Part shown: in pieces, positions 27,001-35,547 of the stretch
Numbering within the stretch: the stretch's first letter is position 1
Layout: every line of letters begins with the position of its first letter
Program-made: the position numbers and the translations under genes
The notes under the pieces: model-generated
Told to the model about the DNA's origin: nothing
What the model saw: only the letters and a program-made list of their open reading frames with translations
The model's database searches: none
Origin: Brasenia schreberi
Lineage: Eukaryota; Streptophyta; Magnoliopsida; Nymphaeales; Cabombaceae
Direction of reading: 5' to 3'
NCBI GenBank assembly: GCA_036023115.1
Contig: JAYKKT010000089.1
Span: forward strand, 11,194,001-11,258,000
DNA: 64,000 nt

Positions 27001-27668
27001 CGCACTGACAAAACTAGGAGAGTCACCATACAGGTTTATATAACTCCACAAGTCCTATACTAATGTGACAGTGAAATATGAAGACAAATGAATTCCCTCT
27101 GTGAAACTCAAGCAGCTTCGCAGGGACAGGCCATACCTTTGTACTACATCAAAACAGTTTCACTCTCTGTTCTGAAGAGTAAAGTTCTCAAAATTTCAAT
27201 GTTATTGGCAACCAAGTAACAAAATCAACCTCAATTTTGGCACAATAAATTAAAGAATCAATTCCCAAGATCAGATTCCGTTGTAGAGACAATTGATGCT
27301 TGTTATGCATTGGTTGACTTTTGATGAGGCATCCCAATGCCAAGTATTGACACTGGTGAATTGGTGCATCTTATGATGATCGGAGGAACTTCAGAACAAC
27401 AAAGGCATCACAAGATTTCTCCTCTCTCACATTCAACTAACTATCAAAAGGCAAGCCTTTTAACTGGCTTAAAACGGATTCTCACCTCAAAAAATATACC
27501 AAATAAAGTCTTCGGAATCTGCCTTTTATATTCATCCCTAGCGTCCACCATCAGATAAGCACTCTGATTTTGCACTGCAGCAGATCTTACTCTTCCCAGC
27601 AAAATAAATAACACCAATATGGAAAACTCAGAAACCCATTTATGGTGCCGTTGAGAATCAAGCCCCAT
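1..27668 (-). CDS. ASD1: Alpha-L-arabinofuranosidase, GH51 family (5' part; 3' end beyond base 1)
   Basis: Cell-wall enzyme of the plant ASD1/ASD2 type that releases arabinose from arabinan and arabinoxylan side chains; which paralogue is unresolved. Coding exons read on the minus strand: 27668-27486, 26880-26826, 26164-25953, 3881-3760, 3646-3493, 1697-1628, 1289-1144, 1036-991, 911-859, 504-360 (1186 nt, about 395 codons of a usual ~670). All introns are GT-AG and every junction keeps phase. The start at 27668 gives a hydrophobic signal peptide of about 30 residues (ILVLFILLG core). Family motifs seen in order: [98 protein letters not shown] and [15 protein letters not shown] carries the predicted acid/base Glu; the nucleophile Glu exon is outside the window. 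Intron 4 (25952-3882) is 22,071 bp because of nested transposons, and intron 5 holds another RTE. No inactivating change was seen in the exons, so the gene may be expressed despite the insertions. Confidence 0.9.
2095..3140 (+). mobile_element. RTE LINE copy A, 5'-truncated and decayed
   Basis: Lies in GH51 intron 5, antisense to the gene. It starts inside the reverse transcriptase region and runs to the family 3' end (CCATGTAG...AAAGGCTTAGTTGTTGTTGTTG at about 3080-3138), so only the RT C-terminal part and tail remain. Many stops and indels mark it as one of the older copies in the window. No clear target-site duplication was found. Confidence 0.8.
4149..4235 (-). pseudogene. ndhH: ndhH fragment (plastid NDH complex subunit H)
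   Basis: The minus strand encodes 29 consecutive codons that match ndhH: it opens [16 protein letters not shown] and ends ALEGIPG. Homology stops abruptly at both ends, with nuclear-looking sequence beyond 4149 and a different plastid-like segment beyond 4235. It is a fragment and cannot be functional in the nucleus. Confidence 0.8.
4567..4647 (+). pseudogene. trnL-CAA: Plastid trnL-CAA copy, mutated
   Basis: An 81-base cloverleaf-like sequence closely resembles plastid tRNA-Leu(CAA). It has the D-arm GGTGAAATGATAGACA, an anticodon stem/loop with loop TTCAAAA (anticodon CAA), a long variable arm, a T-arm GGAGGTTTGAGTCC and a 3' CAAGGCA. The acceptor 5' strand is changed (GGCTTGA, plastid form GCCTTGG), which breaks pairing with CAAGGC, and the T-loop carries GTTTGA for GTTCGA. 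It is a plastid relic, probably not a nuclear tRNA gene. Confidence 0.85.
5145..5413 (+). repeat. 5' LTR of copia 2
   Basis: Begins TGCTAAGAAGTGG (3' copy TGTTAAGAAGTGG) and ends TTTCAATA, where the 3' copy ends TTTCAACA; the terminal CA has decayed. The GGTTAGGAGTGAATGAGAAAA block and the AATAAAGTTTCAA end are shared with the 3' LTR. Confidence 0.9.
5414..5426 (+). promoter_or_regulatory. Primer binding site of copia 2 (tRNA-iMet)
   Basis: TGGTATCAGAGCC directly follows the 5' LTR and matches the complement of the 3' end of initiator tRNA-Met, the usual primer for plant copia elements. Confidence 0.9.
5820..6116 (+). pseudogene. copia 2 gag, first part
   Basis: Interrupted gag frames can be read: [39 protein letters not shown] and [16 protein letters not shown]. 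They align with the gag of copia 1 ([42 protein letters not shown]). The frame is broken by stops and indels, and is cut after KKYE by RTE B. Confidence 0.8.
6117..10187 (-). mobile_element. RTE LINE copy B, 5'-truncated, in copia 2 gag
   Basis: Minus-strand RTE: the 3' tail CAACAAC lies at 6117, the RT C-terminal domain ([37 protein letters not shown]) at 6140-6538, RT at 7012-7886 and the APE-type endonuclease at about 8280-10169. The RT box reads FAND instead of FADD. The 5' end stops within the endonuclease, at a short match between RTE sequence and the copia target (AAATATGAA). The host gag reads KKYE up to 6116 and resumes EILEKMKKC at 19013. A 1274-bp hAT derivative (8676-9949) splits it. 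Many stops: not functional. Confidence 0.88.
8676..9949. mobile_element. Internally deleted hAT derivative in RTE B
   Basis: Terminal inverted repeats TAGTGTTGTTTGACG and GATACGGATAACACTG are flanked by an 8-bp duplication GGTGTGTG/GGTGTGTA, and removing the element restores the RTE endonuclease sequence. Its ends match the 3375-bp hAT at 20323-23697. It keeps the left end, a 35-bp piece from the BED-finger region moved to about 8936-8970, and the right end with the N-terminal transposase part (9048-9430). It is non-autonomous, with no complete transposase. Confidence 0.92.
10425..10741 (+). repeat. 5' LTR of copia 1
   Basis: Starts TGTTAAGGGAAGTC and ends TTATTCATAACA. It is 317 bp, against 315 bp for the 3' copy; the difference is one 2-bp gap in a TTTTGTC run. 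Confidence 0.95.
11401..12529 (+). pseudogene. copia 1 gag and protease start
   Basis: The first 235 codons (11401-12108) encode a copia Gag: [49 protein letters not shown] and [14 protein letters not shown]. An in-frame TAG at 12106 interrupts it. The same frame continues through an RG-rich stretch ([12 protein letters not shown]), a zinc knuckle [14 protein letters not shown] (CX2CX4HX4C, near 12220-12261) and the protease motif [10 protein letters not shown] near 12480. A 7-bp tandem duplication (CAGATCA twice) then shifts the frame after ATDH. Confidence 0.9.
12530..13073 (+). pseudogene. copia 1 protease/pre-integrase part
   Basis: Two overlapping frames give [34 protein letters not shown], then [26 protein letters not shown] and [12 protein letters not shown]. 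This is the gag-pre-integrase region, including a form of the HRLGH box. Frame changes occur near 12590 (one base missing in GATG-TTCTCTC) and at an A-run near 12768. It ends at TAG 13071, where the family has Trp (HSDVWGP). Confidence 0.85.
13161..13796 (+). pseudogene. copia 1 integrase core
   Basis: Integrase with DD35E residues in order: FIDDCTR just before the open frame (near 13125), RSDNGGEYL, then [19 protein letters not shown] with the catalytic Glu. [16 protein letters not shown] and [10 protein letters not shown] follow, the usual copia C-terminal boxes. In the element it would join cDNA to the chromosome. The frame is cut off from RT by a stop and a shift between 13797 and 13870. 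Confidence 0.9.
13871..14750 (+). pseudogene. copia 1 reverse transcriptase
   Basis: The frame at 13871-14611 encodes the first RT blocks: [89 protein letters not shown] and [14 protein letters not shown] small deletion after KVVSQ (near 14611) shifts the frame; the active-site segment [11 protein letters not shown] is read in another frame near 14660. RT is therefore broken. Confidence 0.9.
14712..15641 (+). pseudogene. copia 1 RT end and RNase H
   Basis: [20 protein letters not shown] and [10 protein letters not shown] belong to the RT thumb region. A 25-bp tandem duplication (14994-15018, 15019-15043) then shifts the frame. RNase H follows: [33 protein letters not shown], a TGA at 15358 replacing a Trp codon, then [46 protein letters not shown] and the C-terminus NIFHPT. 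It ends a few bases before the polypurine tract. Confidence 0.9.
15638..15648 (+). promoter_or_regulatory. Polypurine tract of copia 1
   Basis: TTGAGGGGGAG immediately precedes the 3' LTR, the expected plus-strand priming site. Copia 2 has the same tract at 25312-25322, showing that the two elements are related. Confidence 0.85.
15649..15963 (+). repeat. 3' LTR of copia 1
   Basis: TGTTAAGGGAAGTC to TTCATAACA, followed by the duplicated CAAAC and then uninterrupted RTE C sequence (CATCTTAAACGATG). Confidence 0.95.
17891..18646 (-). pseudogene. RTE endonuclease domain (copy C)
   Basis: A 251-codon open frame encodes an APE-type endonuclease: [51 protein letters not shown] and [14 protein letters not shown], covering the metal-binding and catalytic segments of the exonuclease-endonuclease-phosphatase fold. 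It would nick the target for target-primed reverse transcription. It is the longest intact endonuclease frame among the RTE copies here, but the downstream RT is frameshifted, so it is listed as a pseudogene part. Confidence 0.85.
19013..20314 (+). pseudogene. copia 2 gag end, protease, pre-integrase
   Basis: The gag resumes after the RTE nest: [45 protein letters not shown]. Protease remnant [12 protein letters not shown] (Gly of DSG changed to Arg) lies near 19664-19700. [14 protein letters not shown] and [20 protein letters not shown] follow, then FELIHYDV before the hAT insertion at 20315. Several stops and shifts; not translatable as a unit. Confidence 0.85.
20648..23139 (-). pseudogene. 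hAT transposase (BED finger, DUF659, hAT C-terminal), one stop
   Basis: Three exons: 23139-21312, 21228-21024, 20927-20648 (GT-AG, phases agree, 771 codons). N-terminal BED-like zinc finger ([19 protein letters not shown]), a Ser/Arg/Gly-rich linker, and DUF659 with [16 protein letters not shown] and [15 protein letters not shown], then [15 protein letters not shown]. The C-terminal dimerisation domain ([37 protein letters not shown]) lies in exon 2; a very acidic tail is encoded by exon 3. The start was chosen at [10 protein letters not shown] after a likely 5'UTR acceptor (TTTTATTTTCAG). One defect is seen: TAG at 21220-21218 (codon 613), where relatives have the second Trp of a WW pair. 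Without splicing, the frame from 23202 runs into intron 1 and ends at 21163, which is not the real product. Confidence 0.93.
23540..23690. promoter_or_regulatory. hAT subterminal CGTATCG/CGATACG array
   Basis: About 150 bp inside the right end hold more than ten copies of GTATCG or CGATAC in both orientations, and the left end (20337-20400) has another cluster. Such subterminal arrays are the usual transposase-binding sites in hAT elements; binding here is inferred. The 1274-bp derivative keeps both clusters in reduced form. Confidence 0.65.
23706..25322 (+). pseudogene. copia 2 integrase, RT and RNase H remnants
   Basis: Heavily decayed pol. Integrase pieces: [44 protein letters not shown] pieces: [34 protein letters not shown] and [11 protein letters not shown] in place of YVDD. 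The RNase H end carries an 81-bp in-frame duplication and NIFHLT just before the polypurine tract. Large internal deletions shorten the region between 24400 and 25020. Confidence 0.8.
25037..25198 (+). repeat. 81-bp tandem duplication in copia 2 RNase H
   Basis: Two perfect or nearly perfect units (25037-25117, 25118-25198) each encode [20 protein letters not shown] plus seven more residues. The unit is 27 codons, so the frame is kept. Confidence 0.9.
25323..25582 (+). repeat. 3' LTR of copia 2
   Basis: TGTTAAGAAGTGG to TTTCAACA, followed by ATGTG, the target duplication also seen at 5140-5144. Confidence 0.92.
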
Positions 27669-28079
27669 TGCGGACTAATCAAAACCTGATTTTTGACCAG
27701 AAGAAAATAAAAAATAAATCATAAAAATAGCTAGAAAATAGACTGTAAACGAATTCTAGCGGCTCAGACGGCATATGAACTAGAAAATTGAAGATCGAAT
27801 TCAGCTTCAAACTACGAAAGAGAATGCGGTCGTCTTGATTACTCCATACTCTAAACAACAAAGTTCATTTACATGGTTGTCCAAAACCGAGGCTGAGAAA
27901 AACGAATTTAACGAAAATGGATGTTTTGAAACGTCAAAGTAACACGAGAGAATCGTACTTGGCAACTAAAGTTTCTTAGTTCTTTCAAGGGATTCAATGG
28001 AATGACAAAAACAATAAATGCAGGAACATAGACGCGAATACACGACCAAAACCGCGAAAAGAGCAACGGAAACAATAAA

Positions 28080-28205
28080 GTTGCGATAATAGTTGGAAAA
28101 GACAAAGAATTCGAAAGGAGTCGAAACTGACTCGGAAACGAAGTTGCGATAAAAGTTGGAAAAGACAAAGAATTCGAAATGAGTCGAAACTCACTTGGAA
28201 ACGAA
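28080..28205 (-). repeat. 63-bp tandem duplication in the GH51 leader
   Basis: Two adjacent copies (28080-28142 and 28143-28205) differ at only a few positions. The copy nearer the TATA box carries CAAGTGAGT, a good splice-donor match, where the other copy has GAGTCAGT. The duplication may therefore have created, or kept only one of, a 5'UTR splice donor. Confidence 0.8.
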
Positions 28206-28263
28206 TGAACAGAAAGCAACGAGAAGAAGCTTTCCCTCCGTCTGTCTGCTCCTGAAACTTCGG

Positions 28264-28271
28264 CTTTTATA
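28264..28271 (-). promoter_or_regulatory. TATA box of the GH51 gene
   Basis: The minus strand reads TATAAAAG about 600 bp upstream of the GH51 start codon. A GA/G-rich tract (28272-28297) lies directly upstream of it. The distance to the ATG fits a leader carrying a 5'UTR intron: candidate donor CAA|GTGAGT at 28194, candidate acceptor TTTGATTAG at 27675, eight bases before the ATG. The motif is seen directly; promoter function is inferred. Confidence 0.5.
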
Positions 28272-28765
28272 AGAGAGAGAGAGGGGGGGGGGGGAGCGCT
28301 TTTTTCTACTCAGGGGCATCTTCTTATGTTCATATTCCGACAGTTTCTTGTCTATATTATCAGTCATTAATTTTCTACAAGGCCAGACATAGGAAAACAC
28401 TCTTTCCTCTCTCTTTCCCAAATTAGCTCATCGGGATAACCAGAGAAACTGCAATGACTATCTAGCCTCACTCTTTCTACAAATACCGATTGTGCGGCCA
28501 GATCGGTTCTGATGTATGTGTGACTTAATTTGGATCATCCAAGTACGAGTCCGACTCGAGGTTGAAAGCGAAGTGCTCACTAAAGGCTCGGATCTTGCTT
28601 ACTGGACCTGTAAAGTTTGGGCAGATAATAATGAAAGGCTTCTTTTTTGAATAATTCTTCAATGTAATAGCTGCTTCTTAAACTACATAAAACTAAAAAA
28701 GTGTGAAAAAGAAAACCACAAAGCATGCACCTTTATCTTTTTTATTTAAATACAAGAAAGATATA

Positions 28766-28914
28766 GCACTCATAGCATTAGCTCAACGACAACGCTCCTT
28801 AGTGCTGATGTTGTTGGTGGAGAGTTCGACTCTCGGGGGATGCATGCATGGATGTGTGTTAGGCTTTGGCCTCCTCTTGTAACCAAAAATATTTTATATA
28901 TATATATATATATA
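28766..28914 (+). mobile_element. SINE copy A (tRNA-like Pol III promoter)
   Basis: An A-box-like TAGCTCAACGAC near 28780 and a B-box GAGTTCGACTC near 28831 are spaced as in tRNA-derived SINEs. The 3' part (GTGTGTTAGGCTTTGGCC...TTGTAACCAAAAAT) matches SINE copy B. It ends in an A/TA-rich tail and is flanked by AGAAAGATATA/ACAAAGATATA (28755-28765, 28915-28925). Confidence 0.75.
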
Positions 28915-28924
28915 ACAAAGATAT

Positions 28925-29608
28925 AAAACAAATAACAGTAATGCCTAAGATTAAGAGTTTGGTTTTTGCTTACTGACCAATGTCTGAAACCACTCATGTG
29001 AACTTTTTAAACCATCCTCCAAGTGATTTTAAGCCGATGTCAACACTGATCTCTGGATGTTGCCTATTCTTGAAGCAGAAGCTGATGTGACTGGGGGTCG
29101 ACTCACAAGTTGAAGGTCATTACTTCAATACCCAGTCAGTCTCAGCATAACCCCGAAAAAGAAAAGAGGTTGATCTTCAATGTGGACCCAGAATTGAATA
29201 GAGATCCGTTTACATTGGTTGCCACTTTGTTACATCGTATCTGAAAGTGGGTTTGGGTTTGGATTTTTAATTATCCAAACCCAAGGTTAAATAAAAGCAG
29301 TTTGGTACCCCTGAGGGCGTGCGTCGCTTTCAACTTAACTAACAAATGCCACCCCTTCGTCGTGACCGGGCTTGGACAGAAAAAATAACAAAAAGGGCCT
29401 TGATGGATTTCGTGTTTTCAGGAACGAGCACAATGATTTATAATTTGCTTAAAAGCGCAAGGTTTACGGGGACCTTTTTCATTTTCACGTACAAATTTAT
29501 GATGCAACTAAAGCTCTTGACCATGCATGTATATGCTCACCCACTGGGCGAGCACTGGTTCCTGAAGAGCACATTAAGTTGTGCCTTGGCTCAGTTCAGC
29601 TCTTCCTT
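28925..29608. other. Intergenic, nothing recognised
   Basis: No exon, RNA gene or element was recognised. The open stretch starting at 29346 on the plus strand runs straight through SINE B and MITE 1 and shows no family features. Confidence 0.5.
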
Positions 29609-29623
29609 AGCTCATGTTAACTT

Positions 29624-29916
29624 TTTTTTTGGTTGCAAGATGTGGCCGAAGACACTCACACCAGTGGCGGATCTACTTTATGACAAGGTGAGGTATGCGT
29701 CTCACTTAAATTTTCAAAGATTCCTCGGTCTACTTTTGTATATAGAAATTTATAAGTGTTTTGTGAACGTAAAATACAAATATAACTCACCCCAAAAGAG
29801 TTCATGTGTTAGCCACTGACCCACACCCACACACGAACCCTTTTTAGGAGTTAAACTCCCCACCAACAGCAACGACACTAGAGTGCAATGCCGTTGAGCT
29901 AATGCTCTCGGTGCTG
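29624..29916 (-). mobile_element. SINE copy B, split by a hAT MITE
   Basis: Minus-strand copy of the same SINE: A-box TAGCTCAACGGC, B-box-like GAGTTTAACTCC, 3' end GCAACCAAAAAAAAAG. It is flanked by a perfect 15-bp duplication AGCTCATGTTAACTT (29609-29623, 29917-29931). With the MITE and its duplicate removed it is about 128 bp. Confidence 0.85.
29662..29818. mobile_element. hAT-type MITE 1 inside SINE B
   Basis: 157 bp with ends CAGTGGCGGATCTA and TGTTAGCCACTG, flanked by ACTCACAC/ACCCACAC (29654-29661, 29819-29826; 7 of 8 match). No coding capacity. The longer end matches MITE 2. Confidence 0.8.
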
Positions 29917-30473
29917 AGCTCATGTTAACTTGTTTTGAGGAGTTTGAACCCACCTAAGCAAGTCTATACAACCTAAGCTCACTCTTGAGTGAGCTCAAGA
30001 TGAACACACAACTTGATTGCTTCCTTAACCCGTGATTCGACCAGGCTTCAACGAGCTGAGCTTGAACTAATGGACCGGCACCTTAATGAATGCATATAGA
30101 TCCGTTTCATGGTGGAGATCATCATATCGGATCCTTAATCGATGGTGTAGGTCCAACCTATTAGGACAACCCTTTACTCACAAGAAACCTTGAGTGGTGC
30201 CCATAAAGGATGCGTGCCTTGAAGGAGAAGCCTAGTTTGTTCATCATAACAGGCACTCCATCTTCTTTATTTTGTGGTGGCCCATGTATAATGCTTACTG
30301 GTTTTAGAACGTGTTTGTTCATTTTCTAGAAACTTGATGTAATTTGAGCTGAAATTAGGATGGAGTTAGCTTTGTTTCTTAATTCAACCAGTACATTCAT
30401 AAAAAGATATGAAATATTACATCAATTTTGTTACGAGCCAACTGATCACGCGGCTACACAAGACTATTATGAT

Positions 30474-30640
30474 CAGTGGTGGATCTACATAGAGGTATTG
30501 AGGTGACGTGGTGCGGCCACCCCACCTAAAATTTGGAAAACCAATGAAAAAGTTAAAGGCTTCTATACATAGTTCACCCCACCTCTAATGGTCGAATAGG
30601 AAGTTCGCCCCATGTACAGAAAATTCTAGATCCGCCACTG
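30474..30640. mobile_element. hAT-type MITE 2
   Basis: 167 bp with inverted ends CAGTGGTGGATCTA and TAGATCCGCCACTG and a perfect 8-bp duplication ATTATGAT (30466-30473, 30641-30648). Non-coding. The CAGTGGCGGAT type of end is common among small plant hAT derivatives and differs from the CAGTGTTGTC family at 20323. Confidence 0.9.
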
Positions 30641-30648
30641 ATTATGAT

Positions 30649-31269
30649 CCTCCCTACAAATCGATCTCAGGGGTTGCTGGTTTTCTTCTTCAACTCTGGG
30701 ATGTGCCTCACTTTCTTAAGAGTCTTGATAACCTCATTATGTATATTTATATATGATCCCTTCAATTTTTAAAAGGTCATTTCTCCCCTTTCTCATTCTT
30801 TTCATTTTTGCCCTTCTTTTATGAGAAGGTACTCTTTTCATGGTAAACTACATGCCGGAATGGCACCATACAATGTGTCACTGGTGAATAAGTTGACCAC
30901 CTGCTCATTTGTTAAACCTAAATTACTCGTGTAACTTTTCTTTACAATCCTCGTTAGAAAATAGTTTGCCTATTTAACTTAAATGAGAGATTCTTTAAGG
31001 GTCCATTATTTACTGAGTACTTGTTCAATCTAATCTTGTCAAAATAACACTATATATTTTTATATACATATGTAAACATATATGTACATATATAATATAT
31101 AAGAATTGAGTTATATTTAATATATTTTATACTCAATTGGTGCCCATAATGTAAAAAGTATGGGTCAATTACAGTAAATAACGGCGAGCCCATAGTATTC
31201 ATTACATTGAAGTCCATGACTTTTCAACTGTGGTACCAATTGACTGTCATGCATTACAAATCACTTTTT
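30649..31269. other. Intergenic, AT-rich, nothing recognised
   Basis: AT-rich spacer with short TA-rich patches (31050-31140). No coding or repeat family signal was found. Confidence 0.5.
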
Positions 31270-31270
31270 T

Positions 31271-31341
<71 letters not shown>
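31270..31341. repeat. (TG)n(TA)n microsatellite
   Basis: TGTGTGTGTG is followed by about 30 TA units. Confidence 0.95.
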
Positions 31342-31346
<5 letters not shown>

Positions 31347-31939
31347 CCCGTGCTCAATCCTCCTTCATGCTTAAATCTTTCCAAAGACTTATTGATGTGA
31401 TTAACAATAGAGATTTGAATTTAAAAAGCAATTTGTATCATTTTACTTTTCATACTCACATTTAATGTGTTGTTTAGAAACGATAATTAGTTCTCTTGTA
31501 ACCATGTCATTAATCCCTTCTATTCCTTCAATTGTAGAAAATGACCAACAACTTATTGGATCATACAAAATGCCAGCTTGACGACTCTCACAAGTATAAT
31601 AAAGTGAAAATGCAAAAGAACTCATCACATTATGTGAAAATAGAAAGAAAAAATAGATCAAATCGATGTGTGTCTGTGTATCATCAACATACTTTTTAAT
31701 TGATTTCATATACATTTTTTATAATTGGTAGGGCGAAGCCAAATAAACTCAGTGGATATACATATATTGAAATTCATAACTATGACAAAACAATAATACA
31801 AAGAGATTACGATATATATGATACTTATTATTACATCTTAAACTTCAATGACACAATAACAACAAACAAACCATATTGGAGGAACATTCTATGTTATGTA
31901 TTATACCCACTTGTATCAATTTTGGCAATCACCACAAAA
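31342..31939. other. Intergenic, nothing recognised
   Basis: AT-rich spacer between the TA array and RTE D. Short open frames here lack any family similarity that I can see. Confidence 0.45.
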
Positions 31940-33420
31940 AATTATGAGCATTACTTTAGGGTGTCTCCACCTAACGACATGCTGCAGAGCCCGAATGCAG
32001 TGATAAGTAAGTAAGGACCACTATATTTTTGCCGGAATGTAGTGAATCAATTGCAGAGACAGTTCTCACATTATGAACGGGTATGTAAAAGAAGTTAGTC
32101 CCGCTACATTACCGCCTGAATGTAGTGAATAATTTTCAAAGAGGGTCTCCACATTTTGAATATGGATGGATGCGAAGGGTAAGGAAGCTAGTCCTAGATA
32201 ATAAGATTCGTATTGGTTCATGTAATATCAGAACATTATCGATAAGAAAATGGAGGTGGTAGATATTATGATTCAGAGAAAGATTCATATTCTATGTTTA
32301 CAAGAGACAAAATGGGTTGGAGAAAAAACAAAGGAGATAGAGGATACAGGTTTTAAATTATGGTACTCCGGTAAAGAAAAGGCTCAAAACGAAGTTGGTA
32401 TTATCATAAATAAAGATTTAAAGGATAGTGTAGTAGGTATACAACGATATGGTGACCGAATCATGATGTTGAAATTAGTGTTAGGAGCAGAGTTTTTTAA
32501 TATAGTTTGTGCTTACGCACCCCAAGTAGGACTAGAAGATAGTATAAAGACAACTTTTTGGGAAGAGTTAGATAAGGTGATTCAAAAGATTCCACAAAGG
32601 GAGATGATTTGTTTAGGAGGAGACTTAAATGGACATGTCAGTAAAGAGGCATTACGATATCAAGGTATTCATGAAAACTTTGGTTTTGGGGATATAAATG
32701 AGGAAGGTAGGGAGATTTTAAATTTTGCTATGGCATTTGACGTCTTTATAGTCAATACAATCTTTAAAAAATGAGATAAACATTTAATTACTTATAAGAG
32801 TGGCTTATCACAAATACAAATTGATTACTTTATTTGTAGAAAAAAAAGATAGAGCGTGTTGTAAAGATTGCAAGGTAATTGCAGGAGAAAGCTTAACTAC
32901 CCAACATCGACTTTTAGTTATGGATTTACAAATAAAAAAATGAACAAAGAAGAAAAGAGTGCATCGAGCTATTCAGACTAAATAGTGGAACATCAAAAGC
33001 GAGAAAGAAGATATATTTAAACAGAAAGCCCTTCAAGGAGATGTTTGGAATTATGTTAGTACACCCTGTGATATGTGGAACAATATGGCTATACATATTA
33101 GGAAAGTGGCGAAATGTGTGTTAGGTGTATCTAAGGGAGGTGTACCGGTACAAAAAGAAGCTTGGTGGTGGAGTTAAGTAGTGCAAAATAAAATCAAGAG
33201 AAAGAGGGCATGTTACAAATTACATTATACTAAGAAAACTAGTGAAACTTTAGAGGCTTATAAGAAAGCAAAGAATGAAGCGGAAAATATCGTGAGTGAA
33301 GTAAAAGCCAAAATTTGAGAGAATTTATATAAAAAACTCTGAAAAGAAGGTGAAAAAAATATTTTTAGGATAGCTAGGGCTAGAGATAAGAAAAAAAAAA
33401 TTCTAGTGGCAAATGATGAT

Positions 33421-35547
33421 TGTAAACACCCAAAATCAAATTTTTTTCCAACACTCCCAATTTCGAAAATTCAGATGATTTAAAACCTTTTGTTTTAAAT
33501 GAAAAATTCAAATCTTTTAAAAATGTTTCAAATTAAAGGTTTTAAATTGAAGTTAAAAAGCCCAAATGATTCGAGCAAATCAGGCGAACAGGTGGAACCC
33601 AATTCAATCCGGAAGCAAAGGAGTGGACCAAATTCAAGCATATGTTCATCAAAATCAAATCAAATCAAATAGACCAGCTCTCACAAGTCAGCTCGAGTGC
33701 TTATCTTATCAAATCAAATGCAATCAACAAATCCCTTGAAACAAGGGCCACATTTGGATAAGGATTGGACGGATTTTTGGGGTTGATTCTAAAGGTTTAT
33801 CAAAGTCTTATCCAGCCCGTATATCAAGTCAAAATCGAACAAGGTCAAGACAAGCTACATAAGAAATTGAGCAAGGTATGAAGATCAAGTCTAGTCGAGT
33901 GCTTTCAAGTTCAATCGGCTAGGACAAGGCACGGGACTCAAGGCTAAATCAACCCACATGAGGCTAGTCCACTTTTGACTATAAAGGACCACCAAGGCCA
34001 TATGATTTGATGGGCCTTGGGGCTGGGTTTGGACCCTTGGGTCACCTGCCCCAAGGAAGCGCCTAGAAGAGCCCCCCTTGGCCTATAAATAGAGGCCAAG
34101 GGGGGGGGGGGCTGCATCATCTTGGAGATTGGGAGCTTGGGGCATTGAAGTGTTGCACCTTGGAGCTTGGGATTTCATGAGTTCATCTAAGGAAGAGTGG
34201 AGAGAAGAGAAAAGAGGGTAGAAGTTAGGCCAATTGCTGCAAACATTGGGGAGTTGTGAGTGAGAAACAAAGAGAGAATCAATGGGAGAGTGAGGGTCGA
34301 GATTCATCTCTTTGAGCCAATTTTTAGGAAAATCCTTGTAAGTGTTTCTCATCCCTGGTTTTTCCATATCTCTTCTTCATATTCAATTTGAAAGGGGTTG
34401 TATTAATGGAGCTTTGTCTCCCCCCATGATGTAATAAGAAGTAGATGTACTGTGAATTTTCTATTCTTACATACTCTATGTGTTTGATTTCTTGATTCTA
34501 CCTCAATATATTCTATAAAACACTCTATATTCTCTAATCCCCTCTATGCTTAAGTTAAGATATATATATTTCTATTCATTTCCCTTTAGCAATTTGCTTG
34601 GTGCTGTTGGGTTGTTGCAATTTAAATTTGGGTGAGTTTGCATTCATATATGTTCTAAAAAAAAATTTCTGGTTTTCCAGCATCTACATACCTTGATTGT
34701 TGTATTTTTCATTCTCTGATCTATGATCCAAATACTCTAAAAGTTTAGGCACAACACCTACACACAACAACACATTAGAAATAAAATTGGCAAGAATTTT
34801 AGGACCGTGCAACCTCATGAATAAAATTGGGCAAGATTAGACAAACTCAATTCTGTTTTCTACACAGTCAGTTTTCCTGTAATAGGGGTTGGGTAAAAGT
34901 CCCATATCTCTTTCTGTAGGAATCCAAATTTTATAAAATTAGTCTCATCGGAAAATTAACATTTATAGATTTCTGAAAAGACTAAAATCATAACATTTGG
35001 AGTTTTGTATTCAGAGATATAGAGGATTCTTTGAGCCTCAGTATTTCTGTCATAAAACGTCCTGAAACTGTTGAGTTAAGTCTAGTTTCTGATTTAATTC
35101 TGCAAACTACTGTCCCAAAATTCAAAATAAAAAGTGGTATAGGATTTGAACATTTCAGGCTATAGCCTGTAAATTTTTTATGAATTTTGGAGATTCCTAG
35201 GCTATCAGAAAAATTTCGGGAACAAGCTTTGAAAACAGAACAAATTTCTAGTTTTCAGAACTTGCTTATTTTGCCAACTTCAAACCAAGTGCACACATTT
35301 GTTCTTGCCTTTCACATGAATTTGAAAGTTTCACCCATTTAGTCAGAACCCTAAGCGCTTAGACTAACCCTTGAGCATCGGTTCAAGAAAGTCTAATGCG
35401 AAAAGAGCCCGCTTAACCACAATCGTCGATCGGATTCAATTTTTGCTAGTTTTTAGAAAACTAGCTGACACGCTCGCACATCGAGTAGAGTTGAAACTTT
35501 TATTTCAAGTCTCTACATAGGCTTGGAGTGAAAATTTCACGTCTACA
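33421..35547 (+). mobile_element. Solo LTR, 2127 bp, inserted in RTE D
   Basis: Begins TGTAAACACC, ends CACGTCTACA, and is flanked by a perfect 5-bp duplication ATGAT (33416-33420, 35548-35552); the RTE frame resumes exactly after it. It has no coding domains and no internal LTR pair, so a recombined solo LTR is the simplest reading. A TATA box (CCTATAAATAGAGG, from about 34081) is followed by a G-run and a probable transcription start region. Length and the TGTAAACACCC start suggest a Ty3/gypsy family; the family is not identified. Confidence 0.85.
34081..34094 (+). promoter_or_regulatory. TATA box in the solo LTR
   Basis: CCTATAAATAGAGG is a near-ideal plant TATA box about 660 bp into the LTR, where a U3/R boundary is expected. 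A run of about 12 G follows at 34100-34111. Confidence 0.6.

Noticed and set aside
29346..29819. 157-codon plus-strand open frame
   Set aside because: It runs through a SINE tail and a MITE in arbitrary frames and matches no protein family.
31270..31341. Regularly spaced repeats as a possible array system
   Set aside because: These are simple TA/TG microsatellites; there are no unique spacers and the window is a plant nuclear genome.
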